Source: Gracilaria domingensis (lineage: Eukaryota > Rhodophyta > Florideophyceae > Gracilariales > Gracilariaceae). From it: a stretch of DNA of 64,000 nucleotides. The position numbers were made by a program, and so were the translations under genes. Positions within the stretch are counted from its first letter, which is position 1; the number at the start of each line of letters is the position of its first letter. The notes beneath the pieces were generated by a model. It saw nothing but the letters and a program-made list of their open reading frames with translations, did no database searches and was not told where the DNA came from. Where the stretch lies: NCBI GenBank assembly GCA_022539475.1, contig VCMS01000013.1, positions 186,001 through 250,000 on the forward strand. Direction: 5' to 3'. Shown in pieces: positions 1 to 10,118 of this stretch.

Positions 1-3000
1 ACACAATCTGGAACCTCCGAGATTGATCATTCCACTTTCCGCGTCGGGGACTGCACGCCAGTAAGGTTCACAGCGGTGGTTATTCCTTTCACGAGCCAAA
101 TTCAGTCGTATCTTTGGACATTGCACTTCAGCGGAGATGTGCAAAATGATCTTCTAAAGACGGCCAACTTCTCCTCTACAGACCCCGCTGCACAGACACT
201 TGAGCTCCGTCCGGAGTGGTTCGAAGCAGGTTTGTACGCACTAAAGATAACTGTGTCCATGATTGGAACAGTTGTGGAGAACGAAATCTTCTTGCTTCGC
301 GAGCATATTGTTTCAATTGGAGCATTTATCTTGAAGCCTCCGGATCGCTACATTGCGAGTCCCGATACTCCTCTTCGACTTTCGGCGGTCGTAACACCTC
401 CGGGAGAGTGCTACGTCGGAAACTCTAGCATGATTTTCGAGTGGGAAGCATTTGGCCAAGTTCAGCGGTACTCAGCTCTAAATACTACTGGCACTCCAGC
501 AGTTGGTGAACTAACCGACACACCAGCGCGACTGGGCTGGGAATACGTTGTTCCTCGAGAAAGTTTAACAACCGGCAATCACACGGTAACCTTTAAGGTG
601 TGGATGCGGGAGCGTGATATGATTTTAGGACAAGCTCAGTCATACGTTCTCATTGATCCCTCGCCTCTGGTTGCAGTCATTCGGGAAGGGGAAGAATCTG
701 TTACAGTGAACAGTCACACTACACTGAGTCTGTATGGCAATAACTCGTATGATCCCGATGTACTATCTGGCTCTCGTAACTCCGGCCTTTCGTACGAATG
801 GCTTTGTCGTCAGTCGGCGAAGAACAACTTCACCCTCGAAGAATCCAGTACTTGTGACGATGTTCTTGTACCAGACTCATTCACGTCGTCGTTCACCATT
901 CCTATCCACGTAGTGGAAGCGCTTGGGGACGTGAACTTCATCCAGTACAAGTTAATTGTAAGGAAGGGCATGGATCGAGTATCAAGCGCTCAATCTTTGA
1001 CAGTCATTGTGCAAAATGGTGGTTCCCAACCGCATCTAGATGATTATTCTCTTCAGCTGACCAATGTAGATGACAGCGTACTGGACTGGAACCATGTCCC
1101 GCATTACGAGCAGACAATCATCAATGTCGGGGCAGGATCTAATATAACATGGACCTACGAACTTTTGGAACCTTCAGTTCCAGATTTCTTTTCTTCTAGT
1201 GTCATCAACAATCCTTTGTTTTACTCAGAAGAATCGAATATCTTCTCGGTTTCGGGAAATACGAAGCCCCTTGGCATAGAGGCTGGGAAAATGAAGCCGT
1301 CAACAACATACAGGTTCAAGATTGTGTTTAGCGCGTCTACCAGGGAGGTGGAAGCAACATCTGTGGTTCTCTCTATTCGAACTGCAGATGCCCCGACTGT
1401 CGGTTTCCCAGAACCCTCTGTCACGAATGGAACCACGGATACTGTCTTCACTGCTACGGCGGGCATTCCTTCAACTAAGTCTACCTTTTCTTATTACTTC
1501 ATCATGACCGACGAGAAAGGAAACAAGTTCTGCCTCGGAGGTTGCACTGGTTACAACGTTGTGTACTTCCAGGTCGGTAGAGCAGGAAGTTATGAGTTGA
1601 GTGTTTTACTGTTCGATATGCAAGGAAAAGCTCTACTCAATGAGGCTACGCTCTCGAAGAATGTAACTGTACATGAGTCTAGCACAGCTCGTGATTACCA
1701 GTCGTACTTGAATGTGTTGTTTAACTACGGCGATGACCACACATGGACGCAACTCGCACATGACTTGGCCTTGAAACTTCTTGATTCAGAATTCCTGGCA
1801 GGAAATCTGTCATCGACTCGAACCCTAATCGAGCGCCAAACAATCTCCCCGGAGGAGCTGTTGGCAGCAAGAATGGAATATGCTTTCGATCTCTCTAGTG
1901 GTTCTCGTAAGATTTACTGCAGTTCTTTCCCGAATTCTTATCACGGTCGCGACTGTTTGGCGTTTGCTCTCGATCTGGCTAGGCAGTCAACATTGGATGA
2001 AATGACAGTCTACAACATTATCCAGACTGTAGACTGTTGTATTAAGAACACACCGCTACGAACCATCAATTTGATGGGTATTGAGTTTGCATCATTCCTC
2101 GCAGAACTCAATCGTTTAGCTCTCAACTTGTTCCAAGGAGGTAATAGCCGCCGAAGGCTTTTGAGCACTGTTGGAGAGCCAGCCAACATGATGGCCGATG
2201 TGAACAACATAACTGGAGTTCAATACGCTGAAGCTGCGTCGTCCGGAAAGCTGGATGGTTTTGTTTCACAGATAGACATTGGTTCAGGAGGAGAGTTCGG
2301 ACAGGTCACCATTGTAGTCGCGTCCAATGCTGCCCATCTTCCTGCTCAGGTTCTTAATGGACAGCAGCGCAAGATTGTCATGGGACCATCTGGGAACGAA
2401 ATGTTTTATGCAACCGAGGAATGTCTGCGTAATGTGTTTTCAGTACAGGGAAGCGAGCGTTTTGTGTTCGTGTTTCACACAACAGACAATTTTGTTCTTC
2501 TTGGTTTCCAGGATCCTCCCACTCGTTCAAATCTCGCTGACAATTTATACTGGACTCAGGTATACAGGAGGAATGAAGCTGGAGCGTTTGTGCCCGCAAC
2601 GATTCCTGACCAGGACTTCTGCTTCTGTTGGAGACTTCCGGTACTGAGAAAAGTGCAGCATCTTGCAAACTCAACCGATGACATGCCTGGACTATATGCA
2701 ATCTCGAAGTTGAAGCCGTTTAACGAGTCTGTGTTTGAAAAGGGATCGGAATTCTTCTCCTACGTCTATGAGAACAGCAAAACTGTTGACTACAACGTGA
2801 CGGAAGGGTGGGTTGAAGCTTGTCGTAGAGAAGTAGGCCTTGTAAGTACAACTGTTGTTGCAAGGACCGAACAGAACATTCTTGTTAACGTTAATACTGG
2901 GAGAATTCTGGGCTTCCAAGCAAGCATCATTGTTGGGCTGGTGCTCGGCGGATTGTTATTGTTGGTTGTCGCCTTAGCTGCATCGTGGATGATAGCAGTT

Positions 3001-3132
3001 CGAGCAATGTCTGATGGACTGGTTCCTTTAGCATCGACGGTACCGAATGAGTTGTTCGTGGAACGAGACGTTTATGGCAGAGGGACAATATTGGACGCAA
3101 ACGCAATGACTCTGCCAGAGCCGAATCAGTAG
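1..3132 (+). CDS. REJ/PKD-type single-pass membrane protein, 5' end outside window
   Basis: The reading frame is open from base 1, so the true start lies upstream; the GTG at 76 is only the first possible internal start. Over 1,000 residues form an extracellular part rich in N-glycosylation sequons, with beta-sandwich (PKD/Ig-like) segments and a region typical of the REJ (receptor for egg jelly) module, including the SYDPD and LSYEWLC motifs near residues 225-245 of the GTG numbering and a long cysteine-bearing stretch after it. A hydrophobic helix, about residues 952-975 (ASIIVGLVLGGLLLLVVALA), is followed by a tail of roughly 45 residues. REJ modules occur in polycystin-1 and in gamete and cell-surface receptors of animals and protists. 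No channel domain is present, so a single-pass surface receptor or adhesin is the best inference. Ligand unknown. Confidence 0.7.
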   Translation, partial: TQSGTSEIDHSTFRVGDCTPVRFTAVVIPFTSQIQSYLWTLHFSGDVQNDLLKTANFSSTDPAAQTLELRPEWFEAGLYALKITVSMIGTVVENEIFLLREHIVSIGAFILKPPDRYIASPDTPLRLSAVVTPPGECYVGNSSMIFEWEAFGQVQRYSALNTTGTPAVGELTDTPARLGWEYVVPRESLTTGNHTVTFKVWMRERDMILGQAQSYVLIDPSPLVAVIREGEESVTVNSHTTLSLYGNNSYDPDVLSGSRNSGLSYEWLCRQSAKNNFTLEESSTCDDVLVPDSFTSSFTIPIHVVEALGDVNFIQYKLIVRKGMDRVSSAQSLTVIVQNGGSQPHLDDYSLQLTNVDDSVLDWNHVPHYEQTIINVGAGSNITWTYELLEPSVPDFFSSSVINNPLFYSEESNIFSVSGNTKPLGIEAGKMKPSTTYRFKIVFSASTREVEATSVVLSIRTADAPTVGFPEPSVTNGTTDTVFTATAGIPSTKSTFSYYFIMTDEKGNKFCLGGCTGYNVVYFQVGRAGSYELSVLLFDMQGKALLNEATLSKNVTVHESSTARDYQSYLNVLFNYGDDHTWTQLAHDLALKLLDSEFLAGNLSSTRTLIERQTISPEELLAARMEYAFDLSSGSRKIYCSSFPNSYHGRDCLAFALDLARQSTLDEMTVYNIIQTVDCCIKNTPLRTINLMGIEFASFLAELNRLALNLFQGGNSRRRLLSTVGEPANMMADVNNITGVQYAEAASSGKLDGFVSQIDIGSGGEFGQVTIVVASNAAHLPAQVLNGQQRKIVMGPSGNEMFYATEECLRNVFSVQGSERFVFVFHTTDNFVLLGFQDPPTRSNLADNLYWTQVYRRNEAGAFVPATIPDQDFCFCWRLPVLRKVQHLANSTDDMPGLYAISKLKPFNESVFEKGSEFFSYVYENSKTVDYNVTEGWVEACRREVGLVSTTVVARTEQNILVNVNTGRILGFQASIIVGLVLGGLLLLVVALAASWMIAVRAMSDGLVPLASTVPNELFVERDVYGRGTILDANAMTLPEPNQ

Positions 3133-3358
3133 CGCAATCCATAGCTTATACTTACCATCGTAAATGCTCACTTCTGAGACGAAAGGTACGCAACTGTTTC
3201 CGGGAGTGCAGATACGTTTCCAATCCGACACACATGCAATATTTGTCACAAGACATTGTGCAGAATATATTAGAGGTTCTGAATATTGTCACTGGTAGTG
3301 CCATTCTCTGTGCTTTATACATTGGCCAACGCGTTTGTAACACTGATAGTCATCGAGC

Positions 3359-3832
3359 TCAGAACACCTCGCCGAGGACTTCACCACCTACATTCATGTC
3401 ACGGGCTTCAGCACAATGAAGAACCCCCTTAGGTGTGGATAGAATCCACGAACCCAATCCATTCGACGCCAAAGGCAGTTCAGCGATAGATCGGTACACT
3501 CTTCTCGAAGGCTTCGAAACACGTCTTATTTTCTTGATAGCCGGTTGTCCATAGTTGTCATACTTGAGGGTAATATGCATTTGATTGAACTGTGGTTCTC
3601 GTGGACTTTTCGGGGGAATGATGCTGATAGAGGAGACATAGCCTTGTCTAATTAGAGCGTTGACCACATCTCGAGCAAAGCGCGAATAAGGATGGTGGAT
3701 GGCGGCACGCTTGGCGTTCTGACCGTTCCGAATTCGGGCGAAGAGGTCACTGATGGGATCCGCGAGTAACACTCCCCTTCCGCGCATTGTAGGGCCTGCA
3801 GCACGAACAGGAAGGGCGCGACTTCGGATCAC
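3359..3832 (-). CDS. organellar (probably mitochondrial) ribosomal protein uS8
   Basis: 157 residues with the full S8 fold. The N-terminal signature ADPISDLFARIRNGQNAKRA starts about residue 24. The C-terminal signature, STPKGVLHCAEA followed by NVGGEVLGEVF, ends the protein, as in bacterial S8, whose C-terminus binds helix 21 of 16S-type rRNA. The first ~22 residues (MIRSRALPVRAAGPTMRGRG) are basic and suit an organelle presequence. Red algal plastid genomes usually carry rps8, whereas their mitochondrial genomes generally do not, so a mitochondrial small-subunit role is more likely; that step is inference. Divergent from the gene starting at 4311. Confidence 0.85.
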   Translation of the reverse strand: MIRSRALPVRAAGPTMRGRGVLLADPISDLFARIRNGQNAKRAAIHHPYSRFARDVVNALIRQGYVSSISIIPPKSPREPQFNQMHITLKYDNYGQPAIKKIRRVSKPSRRVYRSIAELPLASNGLGSWILSTPKGVLHCAEARDMNVGGEVLGEVF

Positions 3833-4310
3833 CGATATGTCCTATGATCAATGCATTTGGCATAGCAATTCTGTAGCTTGTGCTGTTACACGTGCCGCAC
3901 AAGACCCACGTGTCCACAGCGACACGCTGTGCAATTCCGCTTACGTGTAGTGTTTTTTCGAAACAAAAGATGTGTAATGCGAAAAGAGGATTTCACGGTT
4001 CTCGTTTCAAAAAAACGCGTGGAACTTTGAATACAGCAACCAAAATTTAAATTTAAAAAACAAGCGAAGAGCAAAACCTCTTGACAACACGAAGCGAAGC
4101 GTCCCCAAACTCGAGTGGATCATTCAAAGGTGATGAGCGCAGCAGAAGCAAGACCGCGCGCGACCATACGAAACACGCTACGACTCGTAATTGCAAGTCG
4201 ACAACCCATTCACAAATCACACTGCCTCTACGATTTCAAGCCGTGACACTTACGCCCACGTCGTCATAGCTACGTTCCCCTTCTAACACATACCGCCCCC
4301 CCCTCTCGCC
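3833..4310. promoter_or_regulatory. divergent intergenic region, uS8 / 1025-residue protein
   Basis: 478 bp shared 5' region of two divergent genes. The middle (about 3950-4080) is A/T-rich with A runs. The last 30 bp before the ATG at 4311 are pyrimidine-rich and contain a C8 run. No coding content or specific operator recognised. Confidence 0.4.
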
Positions 4311-7300
4311 ATGTCTCGCACGCACAACTCCTCCGAAGAACATCCCCTCTCCTTGGACGCTTGGCAGCAGCACGATGCATTCTACGCAAAGTTCCAAACC
4401 CCCGCCGTACGAGAGGCTATAGCAGTGGCGCGCACACATCTTCAGCCAATCTTCATTGAAAATGCACGCTTTTCGGAAGAATGCGGACTACCAACAGTCT
4501 CAGTTAGCTTTTTGGTTGACAACCTTCGAGAATCAAACCTCATTCCCCCGCTGACTTCACACAACTACAAGCTTGGCCTTCAAATATGCATCAGCCCGGA
4601 CCTCACTTCGCCTCTTCGCTCACCTTCAAAAAATCACCCTGAACAACGAATTCAGTTTGACACGTTTGTGGAGGCTTTTGCATTTTCCTTATTTTGCTAT
4701 CCAATCGAACAGCGTTCCGCTGCTTTTTCTTCTGCACCTCCCTTTGGCGACGAACAACAAATAGAATGCTTTGCAGACAATATAGACAGCGCTGTCCATC
4801 GTTTCATTGACAGTTCTCGAGTGAAAACGAGGCATAACATCGAAACGGCTCTTCAACAAGTATCAGACTCTTCTGAAAATGGTTCGCTTGCAAACACTGA
4901 CAGTGCCGCACAGAATTCAGAACCAAATAGCCCAAACATTCAAGAAGAACGCACCGGTCACCAAACAGAAGAACAAAGCAGTGAACAGCTGCCCTCAACT
5001 CCAACTCAACGAACAGACGTAAGCGAGTCTGATATGAAAAACATCGGACGCCGAGGTGGAGCTCGTGAGCTTCATAGCAATTACGAACGTGAACATGATA
5101 CCTCGCAGACTCCGGTTCACTTCTACACGCCTCGGTGCAACTTTCCAGCGGCATCCCCGAGACGGTTGCCCGTGAACTCTTTCGCGACAACTCCTGCCAC
5201 TCTCAAATGGTTTACACCTCGCCACAGTATCGCAAAGTTGTCACCAGATGTTCAGAAAGCACTTCAAATGCGCCCAACAAATCCGCTCTCACCAAATCAA
5301 CCCCTTGGTCTTTCGTTTCAAAACACTACTACCCCGGACGTGCCATCGCTACCGAATACTAAACGTGAGCTTGTTTCCTATGGTAAGAATTCAATACCTC
5401 TTGCTGATAGTCCTCCGAATGCCGAAGCACCAACGGTCGAAAACGTTGTTGTTTGTTCAAACGAATCGACAGATGTTGGTAGTGATGAATGGGAAAGTTC
5501 GGATGCCAATGTAGTAGAAGAAGTCGAAGAATCGGAAGAAGATGCAACATTATCTCCCGGAAGCAATTTTCAAAGCCCTGAACTTGGTGACGGGCCTCCT
5601 CCTCGTCTCCAGATATCCCCGGAGGATACTGAATCAAGCCGAAAGCTTCTTTTTTGTGACTCAGAGGATGAAGGAAACATATCCGATGAAGGAAACATGT
5701 CCGATGAAAGCAGTCAGTATGGAAGCGATGCGGAATGTAGTACACCTGCTTTCAAGCTATCGCAGATTGAGGAGTTCGGTCAAGAAATAGAAGACCCAGG
5801 TGAGGTAACTGATTTTGAGGAGGAGAACGACGAGACGCAACTAGAGACTTCTGTGGACGAGCCTGCTTTCAAGTTGTCGCAGATTGAGGAGTTCGGTCAA
5901 GAAATAGAAGACCCAGGTGAGGTATCTGATTTTGAGGAGGAGAACGACGCGACGCAACTGGAGATTTCTGTGGACGAGCCCGAAGTTGATATGCAGTCCA
6001 CTAATACAGAAATTAGTTGCGAGGAAATAGAGAGAATTGCGGTCAATTCTGCACAAGAGCTTGAAACGGAGGCGACTGGTGCCCCGGAACTCGACGGGTG
6101 CATCGACGTAACAGGGAGATCGCCGCCAGCCCATCTTTCCGATGGAGGTGAAACAGATGGTGTCGGACCATCCTTCGATGTGGATCATCCGTTGATTGGA
6201 AGTGTGTTATCGCCAGGAAGGTCAGAAAACTGTCGGAGTGATCCTGGATTTGATTCTCTCGGAGAATGTGAGCAGGCAGAGCTTCTGTACAATTGTGGAA
6301 ACCTGAGTGAGTCATCTGAACTTTCGATGCGAACAAGGGAAACGTACAGCCGCATGCTGGACGCATTCATTGAAAGTGGCTCATTTGGATACGCGGAAAC
6401 CAGCTCCAATGTGGTTTCTGAAGATGGTTATACGGCTCTTGTCCGATGCTGTCCGAACCTTGAGAGTCTTATGGAAAACGCTTCTCATGAGGAGCATCAA
6501 GAGGGATCCTTCGTACCAGACCTCGCACCAGCATATCGATTCCCAGAGCAGATGCTATTCAATAGGTTTGAATGCGATGTGGAAGAAAAGCTGGATGTCA
6601 TTGACCAGGAGCCTGTTATGGAGATAGAGGCACGAGGCGGTGGAGGCGTGACAGAATCGAAGCACTTTACGGACACTGCTATTTCACGCGCCCCTTCAAA
6701 AACGGAAAGCGAGACCGTTGACAATCACATTCGAAGGGATCTCCCTGAAACCATGGATTCCTGCTGCGAAAAAATTGTCGATCCGGACACTTGCGCCCCG
6801 CTCCAGGATTCTGTAGAGACAAATTCGAATCAGTGTGTTTCAGAAGAAGCAGAGAAGGGTTCTGTTGCTTCAGAGATGGGGATGAAGAGTGACCATGTCA
6901 GCAATAACGACGGGCTGACTCCGGATGACTTCGACGTTGTCCGAAAGCCAATCAAGGCACCGGCATCGTATGACCCGTTTTCAGGTTCCCCTCTTGGTTC
7001 AGTCTGCACGAAACTAAGTGATGAGCATAGAGACACCAGAATACACTCTCATACGCTTTCCCCTTCGGAACATAGAAAATCACAGGACAGAGACCAGGAT
7101 CCTGTACCAGACGCATCGGATAACAACAATCGCAAAGAACAAGCAATTATTGTTCAATGCAATAGTCACATAGGGGAGAGTCACATCCTCTCAGCTCTTC
7201 GGGAAAACACTGAACTATGTCGCATGCTCCGGGAGGAGGTGGAAGCGAGGCGAAGATCTGAGTCTTTCTGCGGAAGATTGCAGAATTTTTTGGAAGGATT

Positions 7301-7388
7301 GCTCATTCTCGTGGTCGTCGGATTGATATTGCTTGCGCTTTTGGACAATTGGTTGGCTCGTGCGAAATTCAGCCAAGTTCTTATGTGA
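4311..7388 (+). CDS. large acidic protein with C-terminal membrane anchor, function unknown
   Basis: 1025 residues in one exon. I do not recognise a family. Residues 1-130 look folded (LDAWQQHDAFYAKF near the start). Residues 150-960 are mostly acidic, Ser/Glu/Asp-rich and probably disordered, with runs such as EEVEESEEDA, a short DEGN(I/M)SDE repeat and a perfect-length 39-residue tandem duplication at 479-556. The end has a short polar helix of coiled-coil character (about 965-985) and then a strong membrane helix, FLEGLLILVVVGLILLALLD, about 15 residues before the C-terminus. That layout suits a tail-anchored protein with a long cytosolic part, for example at the ER or nuclear envelope; this is inference. 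The ATG at 4311 follows a pyrimidine-rich leader and is the first in frame. Confidence 0.75.
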   Translation: MSRTHNSSEEHPLSLDAWQQHDAFYAKFQTPAVREAIAVARTHLQPIFIENARFSEECGLPTVSVSFLVDNLRESNLIPPLTSHNYKLGLQICISPDLTSPLRSPSKNHPEQRIQFDTFVEAFAFSLFCYPIEQRSAAFSSAPPFGDEQQIECFADNIDSAVHRFIDSSRVKTRHNIETALQQVSDSSENGSLANTDSAAQNSEPNSPNIQEERTGHQTEEQSSEQLPSTPTQRTDVSESDMKNIGRRGGARELHSNYEREHDTSQTPVHFYTPRCNFPAASPRRLPVNSFATTPATLKWFTPRHSIAKLSPDVQKALQMRPTNPLSPNQPLGLSFQNTTTPDVPSLPNTKRELVSYGKNSIPLADSPPNAEAPTVENVVVCSNESTDVGSDEWESSDANVVEEVEESEEDATLSPGSNFQSPELGDGPPPRLQISPEDTESSRKLLFCDSEDEGNISDEGNMSDESSQYGSDAECSTPAFKLSQIEEFGQEIEDPGEVTDFEEENDETQLETSVDEPAFKLSQIEEFGQEIEDPGEVSDFEEENDATQLEISVDEPEVDMQSTNTEISCEEIERIAVNSAQELETEATGAPELDGCIDVTGRSPPAHLSDGGETDGVGPSFDVDHPLIGSVLSPGRSENCRSDPGFDSLGECEQAELLYNCGNLSESSELSMRTRETYSRMLDAFIESGSFGYAETSSNVVSEDGYTALVRCCPNLESLMENASHEEHQEGSFVPDLAPAYRFPEQMLFNRFECDVEEKLDVIDQEPVMEIEARGGGGVTESKHFTDTAISRAPSKTESETVDNHIRRDLPETMDSCCEKIVDPDTCAPLQDSVETNSNQCVSEEAEKGSVASEMGMKSDHVSNNDGLTPDDFDVVRKPIKAPASYDPFSGSPLGSVCTKLSDEHRDTRIHSHTLSPSEHRKSQDRDQDPVPDASDNNNRKEQAIIVQCNSHIGESHILSALRENTELCRMLREEVEARRRSESFCGRLQNFLEGLLILVVVGLILLALLDNWLARAKFSQVLM
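5745..5978 (+). repeat. 117-bp in-frame tandem duplication in the acidic protein
   Basis: Two adjacent copies, 5745-5861 and 5862-5978, exact period 117 bp (39 codons). Each encodes a unit starting PAFKLSQIEEFGQEIED and ending SVDE. The copies differ at only a handful of bases, so the duplication looks recent compared with the rest of the gene. Confidence 0.9.
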
Positions 7389-7486
7389 GATGCACCAGGG
7401 CAAAACTATCGATGTATCTTCTAGATAGTCCTCAGTTGAAATGACTTGGGAGGAGAAAAGATTCGCGCTTCAAAATATCCTCGCAT

Positions 7487-7515
7487 GAATACTGGCTTTG
7501 TCAAAGCCTGTATTC
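7487..7515. repeat. 14-bp palindrome with 1-nt centre, 3' of the acidic-protein gene
   Basis: Left arm 7487-7500 (gaatactggctttg) pairs with 7502-7515 (caaagcctgtattc) with one mismatch around a single T at 7501. It lies about 100 bp past the stop at 7388, in the space between two converging genes. It could fold in the 3' UTR; no function is shown. Confidence 0.7.
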
Positions 7516-7674
7516 TAGAACCGCTTTTTGCAGCAGTTTAGGTGTGAAAGACACACATCAGTAACTGAATTCGCTTCTACGGTAGACACAACAAACTAGA
7601 AGCTTTTGCAAGGTTTTATATCTTCATCGACATCACTCTGTATGATAAGGGGCTGTGCTAATTACAAAACTGTG

Positions 7675-9675
7675 TTATCTTCGGTCGGTCTTGCCAATGC
7701 CTCGCTTTCCGCTGAACAGATGTTTCGGGAGTTTTGAAGGAATGCTTCGATCCGCATCCCCCTTACGAGCATATTTCGCCACGCCAGTCTTGAGTTTCTT
7801 TCTCGCAAGTTCCATCGCCTTTGCCCTCTGGTGAGGGTTAGAGAAGCCATCATTCGGGGCAATGCTCACTGATCGCGATCTGGAAAGTGAGCGAGGTCTG
7901 CTTTCTTGACGAACTGTCGAAATTGCGAGACTTTGGGATCTGGTTCTTTTCACTCCTCTGCGACTGGCCGCGCGATCAACCAAATCTGATGCTTCGTCTT
8001 TCTCAAGCCCAAGACTCTCTAAATGTTCCTGAAGTCTTGAACGGCGGGTCACGACTTTGTTTCTCTGCAATGCGCTACGATGTTTGTGTGCATTCTTCTC
8101 CCGGACAGACTCTTGTTTGATCAAGGATTTGCGATCCTTGATCTGTCGCACAACTTGCCTTTCCTCGTCTGTGACGAAACGGTAGCCACCGACTTCAGCA
8201 TCATCTGTTACGTCTCGCACGGCTTCTCGAGCTTCTTCTTCTAGTTCGAGTTGACGAAGCTTTGCCCCGATATCCGGGTCAACAAAGTCCGCAATGTTCT
8301 TCCCATCAACTATTTCTGGCATAATGTCATACGCCCATTCCTTCTTTCGAAGCTGGTAGAGCTTACGCCAGTCCATGGAATAAACACCGGCACCTCCGTT
8401 TTCTTCTTGCAGATCTCTTTCCAGTTTCCGTCCGCCTGGACCGCTTCCTTCTGTTCCCATGGTAACGTCGGTATCTTCCATTTCAATGTCATCCCTTGCT
8501 TCACTCTGAGCGGCCCTTCTTGCCAGTACGGAGGCTGGAATGTTGGGTTTTCTCTCTTCAGTAGTAGTTTTTGGGGTCGCCAGATGCAAGCGGTTGAGCA
8601 CCTTTTGTACCTTCTTTCCCCGCACTTTAGATTCCACTCTGGCTTCTAGGAGCTTCTCACAGGCGGTGTTCTTCACTTCGGTTACTCCTACCTCTTCATG
8701 TGTGGACATCTTCAGCATTGTCGCTTTACCACCCGAATCGGTCTTAAACGATTCCAACAGCTCCCGACTTGAATCCTCAAGGCTTGATTCCCACCCAAGA
8801 TCCGTCTTGGTCGCAACCACAATAACTGGCTTGTTGGCGAACAACGGCATGATGCTCTTAAACAACGAATGTTGCTTCTCGAGGGAGTACCCGCATTGCT
8901 CACTTGGGTCAACGAAGAACAATACACAGGCTCGCAAGTGGGCTAGCGCTGTGATACTTTGCATTTCAATGGTGTTTCGGGCCTCGAGCTCGTGATCCAA
9001 TATGCCAGGGGTATCAATCACCTGCCATCTTAGGTACTTGTAATCGCAGTGTCCAACAAAGAGAGACTTGGTCGTGAAAGCATATGGCTGCACATCAACA
9101 TCCGCTCGAGTGATTTTGTTGATGAAAGAACTCTTCCCTACATTCGGAAATCCAGCTATTAGCAAGGTTCTCGTAGCCGGGTCTATGGAGGGCAGACGAG
9201 CCAGATGCTGTCTCACTTGTTCGAGGTACGCAAGATTCTTTTTGTGACGCGAAACGAGGGTGCACATTCGTCCCAAAGCGGCGCGCTTGAGACATTTGCA
9301 GCGATAAAGCGAATCTGCGTACTTCAACAGTCGCACATAATCCCTGGCTATTCCATCAATGAGGGAGCGCGCGGTGGCAAGTTGTCCAAGAGCGAGCTTG
9401 TAGTGATCGCGGTCGTATAAAACGTTGAGCAAATCGGCATAGAATGGATGCAATTCATCGAACTTAGGAAAATCATTAAGAATCTGCGAAAGCTTGTCAT
9501 GAAACATCTGTTGCGAAAACTTCACTTTCCGCATGTAAAAATCGCGAATGCGGCCGATAGCATATCCTTTATGCACAACAGTGGGTGTCTTTCTCTGCGT
9601 CTTGGACAATACATTGTCCACGAGAGCATCTCCTGCCGGCACAACGGTTATTGTCTTGAAGTTTACCAAAACCAT
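7675..9675 (-). CDS. NOG1: nucleolar GTP-binding protein NOG1 (GTPBP4 family)
   Basis: 666 residues, close to the usual NOG1 length. NOG1 is an essential GTPase of pre-60S ribosome assembly, acting from nucleolus to cytoplasm, with its C-terminus threaded into the exit tunnel. The N-terminal NOG1 domain begins MVLVNFKTITVVPAGD and contains LSKTQRKTPTVVHKGYAIGR. The GTPase has the P-loop GFPNVGKSS (about 165-173), switch DTPG (about 211) and TKTD (about 279) in place of the common NKxD. The tail ends in the family-typical GDADRS...PKHLFSGKRG...KTDRR. I chose the ATG at 9675 because homology starts there; nine extra residues from an upstream in-frame ATG at 9702 do not match the family. Divergent from the gene at 10119. 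Confidence 0.97.
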   Translation of the reverse strand: MVLVNFKTITVVPAGDALVDNVLSKTQRKTPTVVHKGYAIGRIRDFYMRKVKFSQQMFHDKLSQILNDFPKFDELHPFYADLLNVLYDRDHYKLALGQLATARSLIDGIARDYVRLLKYADSLYRCKCLKRAALGRMCTLVSRHKKNLAYLEQVRQHLARLPSIDPATRTLLIAGFPNVGKSSFINKITRADVDVQPYAFTTKSLFVGHCDYKYLRWQVIDTPGILDHELEARNTIEMQSITALAHLRACVLFFVDPSEQCGYSLEKQHSLFKSIMPLFANKPVIVVATKTDLGWESSLEDSSRELLESFKTDSGGKATMLKMSTHEEVGVTEVKNTACEKLLEARVESKVRGKKVQKVLNRLHLATPKTTTEERKPNIPASVLARRAAQSEARDDIEMEDTDVTMGTEGSGPGGRKLERDLQEENGGAGVYSMDWRKLYQLRKKEWAYDIMPEIVDGKNIADFVDPDIGAKLRQLELEEEAREAVRDVTDDAEVGGYRFVTDEERQVVRQIKDRKSLIKQESVREKNAHKHRSALQRNKVVTRRSRLQEHLESLGLEKDEASDLVDRAASRRGVKRTRSQSLAISTVRQESRPRSLSRSRSVSIAPNDGFSNPHQRAKAMELARKKLKTGVAKYARKGDADRSIPSKLPKHLFSGKRGIGKTDRR

Positions 9676-10118
9676 GATTTTTATCCAAACACAACGTACC
9701 AAGAGTTGGCGAATGCACCCCAGTCCTTGGCCGGAGCTGGTTAAGAAGAAGAAGGACTGCTACAAAGACTTTGTGAGGTCGTGTGTATCTGCTGCTGTTT
9801 CGTCGGCAATGGCAGCACAAGGCAGCGCCACCGTCGTCGGACAAGAGCCTCATTTCTGTAAGTAGTTGTGCTGCTTACAGCACCCTATTTTTGAATTCGT
9901 GTTTTTTTGTGCGCTTCCTCGAGACATTCGCATGATGCGTCGAAGGGCTGGACTCCAGTGCCAAACGGAGCTGGACGAGACTTTTGCGCGCGGCAGAAGA
10001 TGGAAGAGGACATGAGGACAGGTCCAGCGGCCAAGTCCTATTTCGTGCCGAACACTACCTACAAGGAGAAAAAAAAATTTGTCTACTGCTCCATCGGTCC
10101 GGTCCACAACGTACACCA
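9676..10118. promoter_or_regulatory. divergent region between NOG1 and the 10119 gene, unresolved 5' exons
   Basis: 443 bp. All three plus-strand frames are open over parts of this stretch. One frame reads MAAQGSATVVGQEPHF from 9809 and meets a GTAAGT at 9858. Another, from 9907 to 10188, reads PNGAGRDFC and later KSYFVPNTTYKEKKKF and ends inside the downstream gene. An A9 run sits at about 10069-10077. This may be an extra upstream exon or overlapping small gene, or only promoter plus 5' UTR; sequence alone does not settle it. Confidence 0.3.
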
